The notes beneath the pieces were generated by a model. It searched no databases, was not told the origin of the DNA, and worked only from the letters and a program-made list of their open reading frames with translations. A stretch of 56,317 nt of DNA from Candidatus Kuenenia stuttgartensis. Lineage in GTDB: Bacteria > Planctomycetota > Planctomycetia > Pirellulales > UBA1268. Within the stretch, counting starts at the first letter, position 1; each line of letters starts with the position of its first letter. Location of the stretch: the NCBI GenBank assembly GCA_945870505.1, contig CAMBSN010000008.1:1-56317 (forward strand), in the 5' to 3' direction. Of the stretch, positions 34,763 through 44,152 are shown piece after piece. The translations under genes were made by a program, and so were the position numbers.

Positions 34763-35617
34763 TCAACCACGAATCCCGCTGGATTGCGGTGCCACGTCGA
34801 GCAAGATGCCTGAGAGCGACTCAAGTGACGCTGGCCTTGAGAGGACGGCCGTGGCCCCCATGCGAATCGCCGCCGCCGCCGTCTCCGATCGAGGAAATGA
34901 GTCGAGCAGGATGATGGCGGCATGAGGGCGATTAGCAGAAAGTAGGCCTGTCCAGGTGATCTGGGGGGTTTCGAGGTCGCCGGCATCCCAGACAACGGCG
35001 TCGGCGGTGTGGTCGATCAGGGGTCTCCCCAGTCGACGGCCGACAACCGCGTGCCCGGCAGCGGCCACAAGGTCTGTGACTGCCTCCACGTCGATCGCTC
35101 GGGTGGCGGCCACTTCCACCCGCGCCGGCCTGCGCGGACGCATGGCTGCGATCCGCCGCGACGCCTCGAGCAACCGCTCCTCGCGTCGGGCGGTCGCCGG
35201 CATGCCCAGGGTGCCCGGCGCGCCGACCGCTCGGTCGCAAAGCCACCACGCAAGCCGCCCGGGCAAATCGTTCCAGGCCACTTCCTCGACGCCTGGAAGT
35301 GCCGGGCCGCTGCGCCGGCGGCCTTCGACGAGCGTTGCCGCGACCGACACCAACGGCGCCAGCGGCCAGCGACGCGACACGGTCACGCAGTCGAGCACAC
35401 TCCACGAGATCGCGGCCGAGGAGGCCAGCAGGACGGCCGCCGGTGATCGGTCCCTGATCGACTCCGGTGGATTCGCCACCGCGGCGGCAGGAGAGACGGC
35501 GTCGAGCACCTCGGCGCGTTCGGAAATCCACGCCCGCGCGAGCGCGAGTTCGCCACTGGCCTCCGCAGGGCCAATCCAGAGAACGGGAGGAAGGCGGCCA
35601 GGAAGGAGGGGGGCCAT
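34763..35617 (-). CDS. Hypothetical protein with degenerate receiver-like domains
   Basis: 284 residues. The C-terminal 120 residues look like a response-regulator receiver fold: VEAVTDLVAAAGHAVVGRRL, ADAVVWDAGDLETPQITW, ANRPHAAIILLDSFPRSETA, IRMGATAVLSRPASLESL. At the last strand the conserved Lys is Arg (SRPAS) and the phospho-Asp pocket is not clear. The N-terminal half (VLWIGPAEASGELALARAWI) has a similar outline. It is likely a phosphorylation-independent pseudo-receiver; partner unknown. Confidence 0.5.
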   Translation of the reverse strand: MAPLLPGRLPPVLWIGPAEASGELALARAWISERAEVLDAVSPAAAVANPPESIRDRSPAAVLLASSAAISWSVLDCVTVSRRWPLAPLVSVAATLVEGRRRSGPALPGVEEVAWNDLPGRLAWWLCDRAVGAPGTLGMPATARREERLLEASRRIAAMRPRRPARVEVAATRAIDVEAVTDLVAAAGHAVVGRRLGRPLIDHTADAVVWDAGDLETPQITWTGLLSANRPHAAIILLDSFPRSETAAAAIRMGATAVLSRPASLESLSGILLDVAPQSSGIRG

Positions 35618-35858
35618 TCGTATCCTCGCAGTGATCCGACCAGAAGCGACGGCGACGCTACCCCAGAATCGCGCGCCGGGGCAAGGCGGGCTGTCTGCGT
35701 GAGTCTGCGGGATGTTCGCCCGCCGGTGGCTGAAACCCGGCTTGACCCATCTTCGACGCTATCGACAATCCGCTGGCGGCTCTGCTCAAGGATGGGCGGG
35801 TCAAACTGCGAAGGCACGCCCTGTGCGGCCTTCGAAACACGTTCGGCAGGAGGCCGTC

Positions 35859-37349
35859 ATGCGTGATTCTGCGACCGGGAAGGGTGGGGCGTCGGGCCGG
35901 AATGGCGGCCGCGAGGTCAAACTCTCGAAGCTGGTTTCCGGGGCTCGGTTCATCGGCTGCGACGACATCGTGGTGAGTTCTTGCCAGGACGAGGCCGGCC
36001 GCTGCCGTCCGGGCGATGTGTTTGTGGCAAGGGTGTCCGACCATAGCGACGGCCACGAGGCGGTGCCGCTGGCCATCGCCCGCGGTGCCGTGGCGGTGGT
36101 CGCGGAGCGGATCATCTCGACGGAGGGAATCCCGCTGTGCCTCGTTCCCAACGCCGATTGGGCCCATGCCCGGCTCTGCCACGCGCTCGCCGGCGATCCG
36201 TCGCGAGAGATGCGGGTGATTGCCGTGGCCGGCACCAGCGGCAAGACGACCACCGCATGGCTGGCGGCCGCCGTGCTCGCTGAGGCGGGCCATCGCGTCG
36301 GTGTGCTTTCGGACCTTGGCTACCTTGGCCCCGACGACACCGAGCCCACCGCGGTCGATGTCACCTCGCCGGCGGCCCTGGCACGTGTTCTGGCCGCGTT
36401 GGCTGGGAGCGGCTGCTCGCATGCGATCGTCGAGGTATCGAGCCGGATGCTGGCTGCCCAGGCGACCGCCGGAATGACCGCCGACACCGTTGTCTTCACC
36501 AACCGTGTCGCCGCCCACCTCGACCGCCATTCGACGCCGCGGGCCTATCGGAACGTCCTGACGCGGGTCATGGAAACGCTCGCCGATGACGGCTGCCTGG
36601 TGACGGGCCTGCCTGCGGCGGCACGTCGTCCATTGCTTGCCGCGGCGCCGGCGGAGACGACGCTGATCGAGGCCGGCCTGCGGCCCGACTGCGACGTCCA
36701 CGCCCGGCCGCTCGACGGCAGCCTCTTCGGCCGCACGTTTCTGCTCGAGTCCGGCGGGCAGACGATGCCGGTGTCGGTGGAGACACCGACGGTGCCGTTT
36801 GTTCGTGATGCGGTGCTCGCCGCCGCGGTCGGCTCACGCTACGGTGTGACGCTCGAGCGCGCGGCGCGTGGCATCGAGGCTGCCGGATCGTTGCCCGGTC
36901 GACTCGAGCGCATCGATCGCGGGCAGGACGCGGCGGTGTTTGTCGATACGCCTTCGAGCATGCATGCTGTGGCGGCATCGATGGCAAGCCTTCGGCGGCT
37001 GACACGCGGGCGTCTGGCGGTGATCGCTGACGCGTCAGTGGCCCGCCGTCTGGGCGGCAGGTCGTTTGCAGGCCGACTCGGGCGATGGAGCGACGCCTGT
37101 CTGGTCGTGCCCGCAACGGTGGCGGCGGACGAGCCGACCCAGGACGACGTCGCGGCCTATGCCCGCGTCGATCGCCTGCTCGCCTCCCTCGGCCGCGGCG
37201 ACTGCGTGGTCGTGCTCGGCAGCCGGTCGCGGGGCCATCGGCCCGGAGGCCCCGGGGACGGGCAGACGTCGTTGGCGATGCTCGTCGACGGATGGCTGCA
37301 ACTCGCCCATCCGGCTGAGGCCCCCTTTGCCGGCCGCCGGGCCGCCTGA
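35859..37349 (+). CDS. MurE-like Mur ligase family protein, catalytic residues diverged
   Basis: 496 residues from ATG 35859, which has GGAGG 6-9 nt upstream. The ATP site AGTSGKTTT (about 124-132) and EVSSRMLAAQ/VVFTN pattern place it in the MurE branch of Mur ligases. Three expected features are missing: DHLD is AHLD, the Lys that is carbamylated in MurE (Y-x3-K) is replaced in YRNVLTRVM, and no DNPR/DDPR-type substrate motif is seen where VDTPSSMHAV stands. It is first in a set with murB and an FtsQ-like gene. It may be a degenerate paralogue or have changed function. Confidence 0.8.
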   Translation: MRDSATGKGGASGRNGGREVKLSKLVSGARFIGCDDIVVSSCQDEAGRCRPGDVFVARVSDHSDGHEAVPLAIARGAVAVVAERIISTEGIPLCLVPNADWAHARLCHALAGDPSREMRVIAVAGTSGKTTTAWLAAAVLAEAGHRVGVLSDLGYLGPDDTEPTAVDVTSPAALARVLAALAGSGCSHAIVEVSSRMLAAQATAGMTADTVVFTNRVAAHLDRHSTPRAYRNVLTRVMETLADDGCLVTGLPAAARRPLLAAAPAETTLIEAGLRPDCDVHARPLDGSLFGRTFLLESGGQTMPVSVETPTVPFVRDAVLAAAVGSRYGVTLERAARGIEAAGSLPGRLERIDRGQDAAVFVDTPSSMHAVAASMASLRRLTRGRLAVIADASVARRLGGRSFAGRLGRWSDACLVVPATVAADEPTQDDVAAYARVDRLLASLGRGDCVVVLGSRSRGHRPGGPGDGQTSLAMLVDGWLQLAHPAEAPFAGRRAA

Positions 37350-37463
37350 GGTCGCCGCCAGCGGTGCTGGCGGGCGATCCCGGTTCGGCATGGACGGGCC
37401 GCTCCAGGCTGAGGCACAATCGGGCCGCCGACGCGAACGCGTGGGCGCCGAGGGATACCATCG

Positions 37464-38381
37464 ATGAACCAATCAGCCCGATCTTCCACCACTGGCGATG
37501 CCGCGTCTCCGTTTGACGACCTCGGCGTTGCCGTGTCGTCCCAGGAGCCGCTGGCCCACCACACCTGGCTCGGGCTCGGCGGCGCAGCATCGTGGTTTTG
37601 CGAGCCGATCGACACCGGGGCCCTCGCCCGCGTCGTGGGGCGATGCCACGAGCGGCGGATCCCACTGCGGGTGATCGGCGGCGGATCGAATGTGCTCGTG
37701 CCGGCGGGCGGCTTCGACGGCATGGTCGTACGGCTTTCCGCGCCGGCCTTCTGTGGCATCGACGTCCAGCGGCCGGCCGTGAAGGTTGGGGCTGGTGCGA
37801 AGCTCGTCCACGTTGTCTCCGCTGCCGTGCAGGCCGGGCTCAGCGGACTCGAGACGCTCGTTGACGTGCCGGGCACGGTGGGGGGCGCGCTCGTTGGCAA
37901 CGCGGGCGGTCACGGCGGCGACATTGGCGAGCGGGTCGCGGACGTCACCGTGATGCTCGTGGACGGCACGACCGAGGTTCGCGATCGGTCGCGACTGGCC
38001 TTTGAGTCTCGCTGGAGCAACCTCGACGACTGCCTCATCATCGGCTGCCGGCTGGAGCTCGACGAAGAGGATCCGACCGCCCTCACCAAGCGAATGCAGA
38101 AGCAATGGATCGTGGGGCGGTCCACGCAGCCGGGCGGCACCAGGACGGTGGCCATGATGTTCAAGGATCCGCTCGGCACCACGGCTGAGTCGCTGATCGC
38201 GCAGTCCGGCGCCCGCGACCTCCGAGCGGGCGATGCGAGCGTCTACGCGCCGCACGCCAACTATGTGGTGGCCGGGCCGCATTGCTCCAGCGACGACGTG
38301 CGGACGCTCGTGGAAACGGTCCGTTCACGAGTCCGCGAGAAGCTCGGGGTCGAACTGACGCCGCAGATCGAGGTCTGGTAA
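37464..38381 (+). CDS. murB: UDP-N-acetylenolpyruvoylglucosamine reductase MurB
   Basis: 305 residues. FAD-binding PCMH pattern: HHTWLGLGGAASWFCEP, RVIGGGSNVLVPAGGFDG (about 70-87), LVDVPGTVGGALVGNAGGHG (about 133-152). The C-terminal block reads VAMMFKDPLGTTAESLIAQSG; at the place of E. coli Ser229 (GSFFKNP) there is Met. Arg and Glu of the reduction site are less certain. It reduces the enolpyruvyl group to give UDP-MurNAc. It is followed 4 bp later by the FtsQ-like gene. Confidence 0.88.
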   Translation: MNQSARSSTTGDAASPFDDLGVAVSSQEPLAHHTWLGLGGAASWFCEPIDTGALARVVGRCHERRIPLRVIGGGSNVLVPAGGFDGMVVRLSAPAFCGIDVQRPAVKVGAGAKLVHVVSAAVQAGLSGLETLVDVPGTVGGALVGNAGGHGGDIGERVADVTVMLVDGTTEVRDRSRLAFESRWSNLDDCLIIGCRLELDEEDPTALTKRMQKQWIVGRSTQPGGTRTVAMMFKDPLGTTAESLIAQSGARDLRAGDASVYAPHANYVVAGPHCSSDDVRTLVETVRSRVREKLGVELTPQIEVW

Positions 38382-38385
38382 GGCC

Positions 38386-39273
38386 GTGCCGCCCGGGGTT
38401 CCGAACCAGTCACCGCGCCGTCGTGAACCCGCCGGGGAGCAAGCGTCCCCGGGGCGGGTGGCATCCTTTCTCGACGAGCACCGAGCGGGCGTCGGCGCGA
38501 TGGTGGTCGCCATCGCCGCGATCGGTCTGGGCTGGGCGGCGTGGTCCAGGCTCGGCGATCGCGTTCGCGGGGCGGCCGACCTGGTGCTGCATCCTGAATC
38601 GATCACCGTCGAAGGTGTCGCGCCGTGGGTGCGGGCCGACCTGAAGTCGGAGGCGCTGCGGGATGCCAGCCTCGACGCCGGGATACCGCTCGACGACCCG
38701 GAACTGGTTCGCCGGCTCGCCCGGGCGTTTGCCATGCATCCGTGGGTCCGCGAGGTGGTGTCGGTGACCGCGACACACCCGGCCGCGGCCGACGTCGTTG
38801 TTCGGTGCCGCGAGCCGGTGGCGATGGTGGCGGTGCCGGGCGGCCTGCTGGCCGTCGATGCCGAGGCCGTGGTGCTCCCGAGTGACGACTTCACCGCCGA
38901 AACCGCCGCCGAGTACCCGCGGATCACGGGTGTGCCGTCGGGCCCGCAGGGCGCCGTGGGTTTTCCCTGGGGCGATCCGCTGGTGGAGGAAGGAGCCGCG
39001 GTGGCCGCGGCCGTGGGGCCGGATTGGAAGTCGCTGGGGCTGATCGGGTGCCGGCCCGCCGGTCGAGGCTCACCGACGCCGCGGGTGTGGGAGTTGTTCG
39101 ACGACAAGGGCCGCACGATCCTCTTTGGCGCTGCGCCGGGCCACGAGGCGACCGGCGAGCCGACGGCGGCGACGAAGATCAGCCGGCTGAGGGCACTGCC
39201 GGAGGGAGCTTCGGCCGACCTGACCAAGGCTCCGCAGCCGGCCGACGAGCCTCGGTCGATCCCTGCGGACTGA
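38386..39273 (+). CDS. FtsQ/DivIB-like protein
   Basis: 295 residues from GTG 38386, 4 bp after murB. Short basic cytoplasmic N-terminus, one membrane segment (about 37-54, AMVVAIAAIGLGWAAW), then a POTRA-like domain (about 65-125, ESITVEGVAPWVRADLKSEA, FAMHPWVREVVSVTAT) ending in VVVRCREPVAMVAV, the pattern that marks FtsQ. A second domain follows to about 250. FtsQ is a periplasmic divisome scaffold; the location after murB mirrors the dcw cluster. Low sequence conservation makes the name tentative. Confidence 0.7.
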   Translation: MPPGVPNQSPRRREPAGEQASPGRVASFLDEHRAGVGAMVVAIAAIGLGWAAWSRLGDRVRGAADLVLHPESITVEGVAPWVRADLKSEALRDASLDAGIPLDDPELVRRLARAFAMHPWVREVVSVTATHPAAADVVVRCREPVAMVAVPGGLLAVDAEAVVLPSDDFTAETAAEYPRITGVPSGPQGAVGFPWGDPLVEEGAAVAAAVGPDWKSLGLIGCRPAGRGSPTPRVWELFDDKGRTILFGAAPGHEATGEPTAATKISRLRALPEGASADLTKAPQPADEPRSIPAD

Positions 39274-39308
39274 GTGCTTCCGTCCACCGTTTGAGCGGAG
39301 TCACAGCG

Positions 39309-39842
39309 ATGCGTCTTTCATCGTCTTCATCGATGCTCTGCGTGATCGACGTGCAGGAGCGGCTCGTGCCCGCGGTGGCTGATGGCGACCTGGTCGTAGC
39401 CCGCTGCCGGCGACTCGCAGAGGCAGCGCGACTGCTCGGCGTGCCGGCGGTGCTGACGGAGCAGTATCGCAAGGGACTCGGAGCCACTGTGCCCGCACTG
39501 GCCGCACTCCCTCCGCCACCGCTCGAGAAGCTCTCGTTCAGTTGCTGTGGCGCCGAAGGCTTTGCGGCCACCATTCCCGCGGGAGTCGGCCAAGTCGTTC
39601 TCTGTGGTCTGGAAACCCATGTCTGTGTCGCCCAGACGGCGCTCGATCTCCTGGCTGAGGGCTATGCCGTATTTCTGGCGGTTGACGCGATCTCGTCGCG
39701 GCACGCGATCGATCGCGACGTCGCCTTGCGGCGGCTGATGGCGGCCGGCGGCGTGCCGACGACATCGGAGGCCGTGCTCTTCGAATGGTGCCGCTCGGCG
39801 TCGCATCCGCAGTTCCAAGCGGTGCGCAAGCTTGTGCTCTGA
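39309..39842 (+). CDS. Isochorismatase-like cysteine hydrolase
   Basis: 177 residues from ATG 39309, close behind the FtsQ-like gene. The catalytic triad of the family is visible: Asp in MLCVIDVQERL (about 14), Lys in LEKLSFSCC (about 76), and Cys in LCGLETHVCVAQTALDLL (about 109). The cis-peptide region GLETHV is also typical. This small subgroup includes hydrolases of unknown substrate; nothing suggests isochorismate metabolism here. Confidence 0.9.
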   Translation: MRLSSSSSMLCVIDVQERLVPAVADGDLVVARCRRLAEAARLLGVPAVLTEQYRKGLGATVPALAALPPPPLEKLSFSCCGAEGFAATIPAGVGQVVLCGLETHVCVAQTALDLLAEGYAVFLAVDAISSRHAIDRDVALRRLMAAGGVPTTSEAVLFEWCRSASHPQFQAVRKLVL

Positions 39843-39854
39843 TGCGGTGGTGGC

Positions 39855-41054
39855 TCATCCGGCGGCGATCACGCGGTCGCTAAAGTCGCCGGTGTGCGGG
39901 TCCTTGAGGATCAGTTTCTCGCGTCCGTCGGGTAGGAGTTCGCGCTTGACGATGATGTGGCCGTTGTGCGAGTCAACGCGCGAGACGATCCGCGGCGTTA
40001 TCGGGCCACGCCAGTCACACTCCACGGGAGCCCACGCCCTGTCCCGTACGGAGCGGTAGCAGGCGTCCATCACGGCATTGACGATGTAGCCATCGTAGAA
40101 CGTCTCGCGGGGTGTGGCTCCCTCGTCGAGGCATCGGAACATATCGGTAAACATGTCGATGTAGCCGAGTTCCGCAACTTCGTCGCCCACGGGGAACACC
40201 CAGCCCGTGGCCGCTTCCACCTTCTCAGCGACGTAGCCCATCCCGCCGCCCGCGGTATACATCTCGAAGCCCGTCCGGAGAAAGTGGTTGAGCCAGATCG
40301 TGCCGCGGGTGCCGGCAACCTCGTCCCGCAGGTCCATCCCACCCCGGAAGGTCCAGGACACTTCGAACTGCCCGATCGTGCCGGACTCAAAGCGGATGAG
40401 GGCGATCGCATTGTCCTCGTCGTCGATCGGATGCACGAGCGTGTCGGCCGTACACAGTACTTCGACCGGCCGGTTCCCCTTGCCAGCGAATGATCGGATG
40501 ATCTCGATGCAATGGCAGCCCAAGTCGACGATCACACCGCCTCCCGTCAATCGGCCGTCCCAGAACCAGGCGGAGTGCGGGCCGGGATGGGCCTCCCGGG
40601 AACGCACCCACGTCACCTCACCGATTGCCCCGTCATGAACGGAGCGTATCGCCTTGAGCGTTTTTGGCGTGTAGCAAAGGTCCTCCAAGTAACCGGCAAA
40701 AATGCCAGCCTGCTCCACCATGTCGAGCATCCGCTTCGCCTCCGCCGCGGTGCGGCCAAGCGGCTTGGTACACAGGACTGCCTTGCCGACCTTGGCCACG
40801 GCGGCCACAGCCTCCTCGTGGAGATGGTTGGGCAGTGCAACGATGACAACATCGGTGGAAGGGTGCTGGATCGCTGCCTGCATGGAGGTGGTGTGCTCGG
40901 GGATGCCCCAGCGGGCCGAGAACGCGCGACCGCGTTCCTCGCTCCGCGAATAGCAGACCGCCACGCGATCAACGCCGCGCTGACCGTGGAGCGCCATCGT
41001 GTAGAACTCGGCGATCAAGCCGGTGCCGAGGATGGACACTGCATGAGGCCTCAT
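39855..41054 (-). CDS. Gfo/Idh/MocA-family oxidoreductase
   Basis: 399 residues from ATG 41054. Rossmann N-terminus [15 protein letters not shown] (about 7-21), the [16 protein letters not shown] block with the EKP-like lysine in TKP (about 94-109), and a C-terminal alpha/beta domain with [19 protein letters not shown] (about 170-188), the conserved D...H region. These are NAD(P)-dependent sugar or inositol dehydrogenases, abundant in planctomycetes. Substrate unknown. It converges with the isochorismatase-like gene (13 bp between stops). Confidence 0.92.
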   Translation of the reverse strand: MRPHAVSILGTGLIAEFYTMALHGQRGVDRVAVCYSRSEERGRAFSARWGIPEHTTSMQAAIQHPSTDVVIVALPNHLHEEAVAAVAKVGKAVLCTKPLGRTAAEAKRMLDMVEQAGIFAGYLEDLCYTPKTLKAIRSVHDGAIGEVTWVRSREAHPGPHSAWFWDGRLTGGGVIVDLGCHCIEIIRSFAGKGNRPVEVLCTADTLVHPIDDEDNAIALIRFESGTIGQFEVSWTFRGGMDLRDEVAGTRGTIWLNHFLRTGFEMYTAGGGMGYVAEKVEAATGWVFPVGDEVAELGYIDMFTDMFRCLDEGATPRETFYDGYIVNAVMDACYRSVRDRAWAPVECDWRGPITPRIVSRVDSHNGHIIVKRELLPDGREKLILKDPHTGDFSDRVIAAG

Positions 41055-41148
41055 GGGAAACGTCCTGTCGGGATACGAGTCGGGAGCCAACGCCGACGCA
41101 GTCCGCCAGCAAGTGACGGGCAAGTGTAGGGGAGGGGAGCCGCCGTGG

Positions 41149-41658
41149 TCACGCTCGGTCGTCGAACCGCTCGACCGTGGCCTCGTGCCGCGGCCCGCGG
41201 GCCACGTACCTGAGAGTTCGGGCTGTCGGTGAGTCGATCGTGATCGTCACGTCGAGCCGGTCCGCCGGCAGGGCGTCGGCGATCCGCTCCGGCCACTCCA
41301 CGAACGCCCAGGTGGCACGGGACAGCGCATCGTGCCAGCCGATCTCGTGGAGGTCGTCGGGGCCGATGAGCCGGTACATGTCGGCGTGGAGGATCGTCAC
41401 CTCGGGCCCGACGTGCTCGTGGATCAGGCCGAACGTGGGGCTCACGACCGTGGCCGGATCGATGCCTGCCGCCGCGGCAATGAGCTTCACGAACGTGGTC
41501 TTCCCGGCGCCGAGGTCACCGTGCAGGGCCACGAAGGCTGGGCGCGGGAGCGTGGCAACAAGCGAGCGGGCGAGCAGCGCGAGTGCTGACTCATCGGCCA
41601 CATGCACCGTCACCTCGCGGCCAGAGCCGCCCTGAGGCTGGTCATCGGTCAAAGGCAT
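41149..41658 (-). CDS. tsaE: tRNA threonylcarbamoyladenosine biosynthesis ATPase TsaE
   Basis: 169 residues from ATG 41658. Walker [15 protein letters not shown] (about 47-60) preceded by FVALHG, then [10 protein letters not shown] (about 74-83), HADMYRL (Walker B-like, about 91-97) and FVEWPERI (about 119-126), all diagnostic of TsaE. It supports t6A37 synthesis with TsaB/TsaD. The start overlaps the end of thiL by 17 bp, so the two are translationally coupled. Confidence 0.95.
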   Translation of the reverse strand: MPLTDDQPQGGSGREVTVHVADESALALLARSLVATLPRPAFVALHGDLGAGKTTFVKLIAAAAGIDPATVVSPTFGLIHEHVGPEVTILHADMYRLIGPDDLHEIGWHDALSRATWAFVEWPERIADALPADRLDVTITIDSPTARTLRYVARGPRHEATVERFDDRA

Positions 41659-42580
41659 GCTCGTAGCCCCGGGGGATGAGCGGGGCCGTGGAGCCGTCGG
41701 CAAACCGAGCGGTGAGCCCCTCGCCCGCGACCACCTCGCCGATGACCGTGAAGGGTGTGCCAATGACCGCTACCGCCTCCGCGGCGAGTCTCCGTGCGTC
41801 GTCGGGCGGTAACGCGAGAAGGAGCTCGAAGTCCTCACCGTCGGAAAGCGCTCGATCGAGCGGCCGAGCACCGTCGCCCGCAGCCTCCGACATGCGAACG
41901 GCGTCGGGGTGGATCGGGATCGCGGGGAGATCGAGAAGCGCTGCGGTGCCGCTGGCCCGCATCATCCGCGCAAGGTCGAGCGACAGGCCGTCGCTGACAT
42001 CGATCGCCGCGTGAACATCGAAGCGGCTTGCGATCGCAAGGGCTTCACGGACCCGTGGCACCACGGCCAGATGACGGCCAAGCAGGCTGCCACCACACGC
42101 CCCGCTGACGACGAGCAGGTCGCCGGGCCGCGCCCCGTCGCGACGCCAGGCCCGCCCCGGAGCGACGCTCCCGATGGCGGTGATCGAAATTACGAGCGGC
42201 CCGTCCCAGGCGTTTGTGTCGCCGCCAGCGAGGGTGATGCCGTGCTTCAAGGCCAGCGCGAGAATCCCGTCGAGAAGGCCGCGGCCAATCGTGTCGCCAT
42301 GCGCGCGAGGGAGGGCGACGGCGGCGACGGCGGCCTCGGGGCGAGCTCCCATCGCTGCCAGGTCGCTGAGGTTGACCGCCAACGCCTTGTGGCCGACCAT
42401 CTGCGGGGTGCACTCGGGCCCGAGGACGAAGTCCACACCCTCCATGAGCATGTCAACCGTCACCACGCTCCGACGCTCGGCTGGTGGCCTGAGGACCGCC
42501 GCGTCGTCGCCCGGCGGAACCTCGAGCCTCGCGTCGGCAGGAATCCGGGCAAGCAAACCGGCGACGAAATCGAGTTCCAT
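41642..42580 (-). CDS. thiL: Thiamine-monophosphate kinase ThiL
   Basis: 312 residues. N-terminal PPGDDAAVL (about 22-30), VTVDMLMEGVDF (about 41-52), GHKALAVNLSDLAAMGA (about 63-79), LAGGDTN (about 117-123) and AAIDVSDGLSLDLARMM (about 189-205) are the ThiL metal and ATP/TMP binding motifs. It phosphorylates thiamine monophosphate to the diphosphate cofactor. It is between the HtrA gene at 42653 and tsaE, all on the minus strand. Confidence 0.96.
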   Translation of the reverse strand: MELDFVAGLLARIPADARLEVPPGDDAAVLRPPAERRSVVTVDMLMEGVDFVLGPECTPQMVGHKALAVNLSDLAAMGARPEAAVAAVALPRAHGDTIGRGLLDGILALALKHGITLAGGDTNAWDGPLVISITAIGSVAPGRAWRRDGARPGDLLVVSGACGGSLLGRHLAVVPRVREALAIASRFDVHAAIDVSDGLSLDLARMMRASGTAALLDLPAIPIHPDAVRMSEAAGDGARPLDRALSDGEDFELLLALPPDDARRLAAEAVAVIGTPFTVIGEVVAGEGLTARFADGSTAPLIPRGYEHAFDR

Positions 42581-42652
42581 GCCTCGATTGTCGTTGAGGA
42601 GCCGCGGGACGGAAGGGGGCCGCCAGGTTTCCTCCGGAAAAAAGCAGGTGGC

Positions 42653-43960
42653 TTAGCGGCGGATCGTGTCTGAGACCATGTGGCCGAAAAGCGTTTCCCG
42701 GCCCCGCAGCACATAGAACTTGATCGGGTTGAGATGCTCCTCGATCGCCTTGTCGAGGATGTATGACACGTTGTCCGGGGCAATCGTCTCCCAGACATGA
42801 AGCCCCACAAGGATGTCGCCCTCCTGAATCCCCTGTTCGGCCGCCGGCCCGCCCTCGCGAACTGACGTCACGACCAGGCCGCCGCGATAGCGTGCCTGGA
42901 GCTTCTGCACCTTGGCGGCCGGGGCAGGCTGAAACCGCAACCCGATCTCGGCCCAGCAGCGGTCATCGAGCGACTCCGAGTCGCGGGAGATCTCGGCGAG
43001 AGATAGCTCGATCTGCTCCTCACCGCCTGAGCGGACCATGGTCACCGGGATACTCTCACCCGCCTTGTGGCCGATGAGGGCGCGCTCCACGTCGAGTTGG
43101 CGGGCTACGGCCAGCTCGCCGATCCGCGTGATCCGATCGCCCGCCTTCACACCCATGCTCTCAGCCGGACTCCGTCGGTGAACCGCCTCCACCACCGCGC
43201 CCTCGCGGCCATCGCACCGCACCACGAGTCCGTGCCACGTCTGGTCGATCCGCTCGACCGACATCAGTCGCGACACGATGTCGAGCACGCGGTCGATCGG
43301 GATCGCGAAGCCGATCCCCTGGGCACCCGCCCGAACCGCAACGTTGATCCCAATCACCTCGCCGTTGATGTTGAGGAGCGGTCCACCGGAGTTGCCCGGA
43401 TTGATGCTCGCGTCGGTCTGGATGAGATCTTCGTATCGCTGGGTGCGGCTGACCTCGACGTTGCGATGCAGGGCCGAGACGATCCCGCGGGTGACGGTGT
43501 GCTCATACCCGTAAGCATTTCCGAGTGCAAGGACCGTCTCCCCGATCATCAAGTCGCTCGACGTTCCGATCGTCGCCACCGGGAGGCGGACGTCGCTGGC
43601 GATCTTGATGACTGCCAGGTCGGTGCGCGGGTCGTGAGACACAAGCGTGGCTGCGGTGGTCTTGCCTGAGGCGAGCGTCACTTCGATCCGCCGCACCCCC
43701 TCCACAACGTGATAGTTGGTGACCGCGTAGCCGCGAGGGTCGATCACCACGCCGGTGCCCATCCCGTTGACGCGGCGAACCTCAGCTTCCGTGCCGTCGT
43801 CTCCCCCAATGACCTTCTGGCCGTGAATGTTGACCACTGAGTCGCGCTGCGACTCAATCGCCATCACGATGGCGGTGCGCCGCGACTCCGCGACCGTATC
43901 ATGAGCCAGGCCAGCGGCAATGAGAGCCAGAAGCGGAAACCATGCTGACGATCTCTGCAT
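42653..43960 (-). CDS. Secreted HtrA/DegP-type serine protease with two PDZ domains
   Basis: 435 residues from ATG 43960; the N-terminus MQRSSAWFPLLALIAAGLAHD is a signal peptide. The catalytic triad is H84 (TNYHVVEG), D114 (DPRTDLAVIKI) and S191 (INPGNSGGPL). Two PDZ-like domains follow (about 235-320, VKAGDRITRIGELAVAR, and about 345-430, IQEGDILVGLHVWET). DegP-like enzymes degrade or refold envelope proteins. It is located 72 bp upstream of thiL. A second protease of this family lies at 46708. Confidence 0.93.
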   Translation of the reverse strand: MQRSSAWFPLLALIAAGLAHDTVAESRRTAIVMAIESQRDSVVNIHGQKVIGGDDGTEAEVRRVNGMGTGVVIDPRGYAVTNYHVVEGVRRIEVTLASGKTTAATLVSHDPRTDLAVIKIASDVRLPVATIGTSSDLMIGETVLALGNAYGYEHTVTRGIVSALHRNVEVSRTQRYEDLIQTDASINPGNSGGPLLNINGEVIGINVAVRAGAQGIGFAIPIDRVLDIVSRLMSVERIDQTWHGLVVRCDGREGAVVEAVHRRSPAESMGVKAGDRITRIGELAVARQLDVERALIGHKAGESIPVTMVRSGGEEQIELSLAEISRDSESLDDRCWAEIGLRFQPAPAAKVQKLQARYRGGLVVTSVREGGPAAEQGIQEGDILVGLHVWETIAPDNVSYILDKAIEEHLNPIKFYVLRGRETLFGHMVSDTIRR

Positions 43961-44152
43961 GCCGAATCGCTCCCGACCCCCGTGACGGTGGACACCGGCC
44001 ACCCGGCGACAACCACACCTTGCGGGAAAATCGGCCGCTTGGCGATGGCCGTCCACCGGCAGTGCTCCAGCCCGTACACCTTTCCAGCGGAGACGTCCCG
44101 GGCCGTCATGCGGGGGCGGGGCGGAAAAACCTGCCGACCCGGGGAAACAGGT

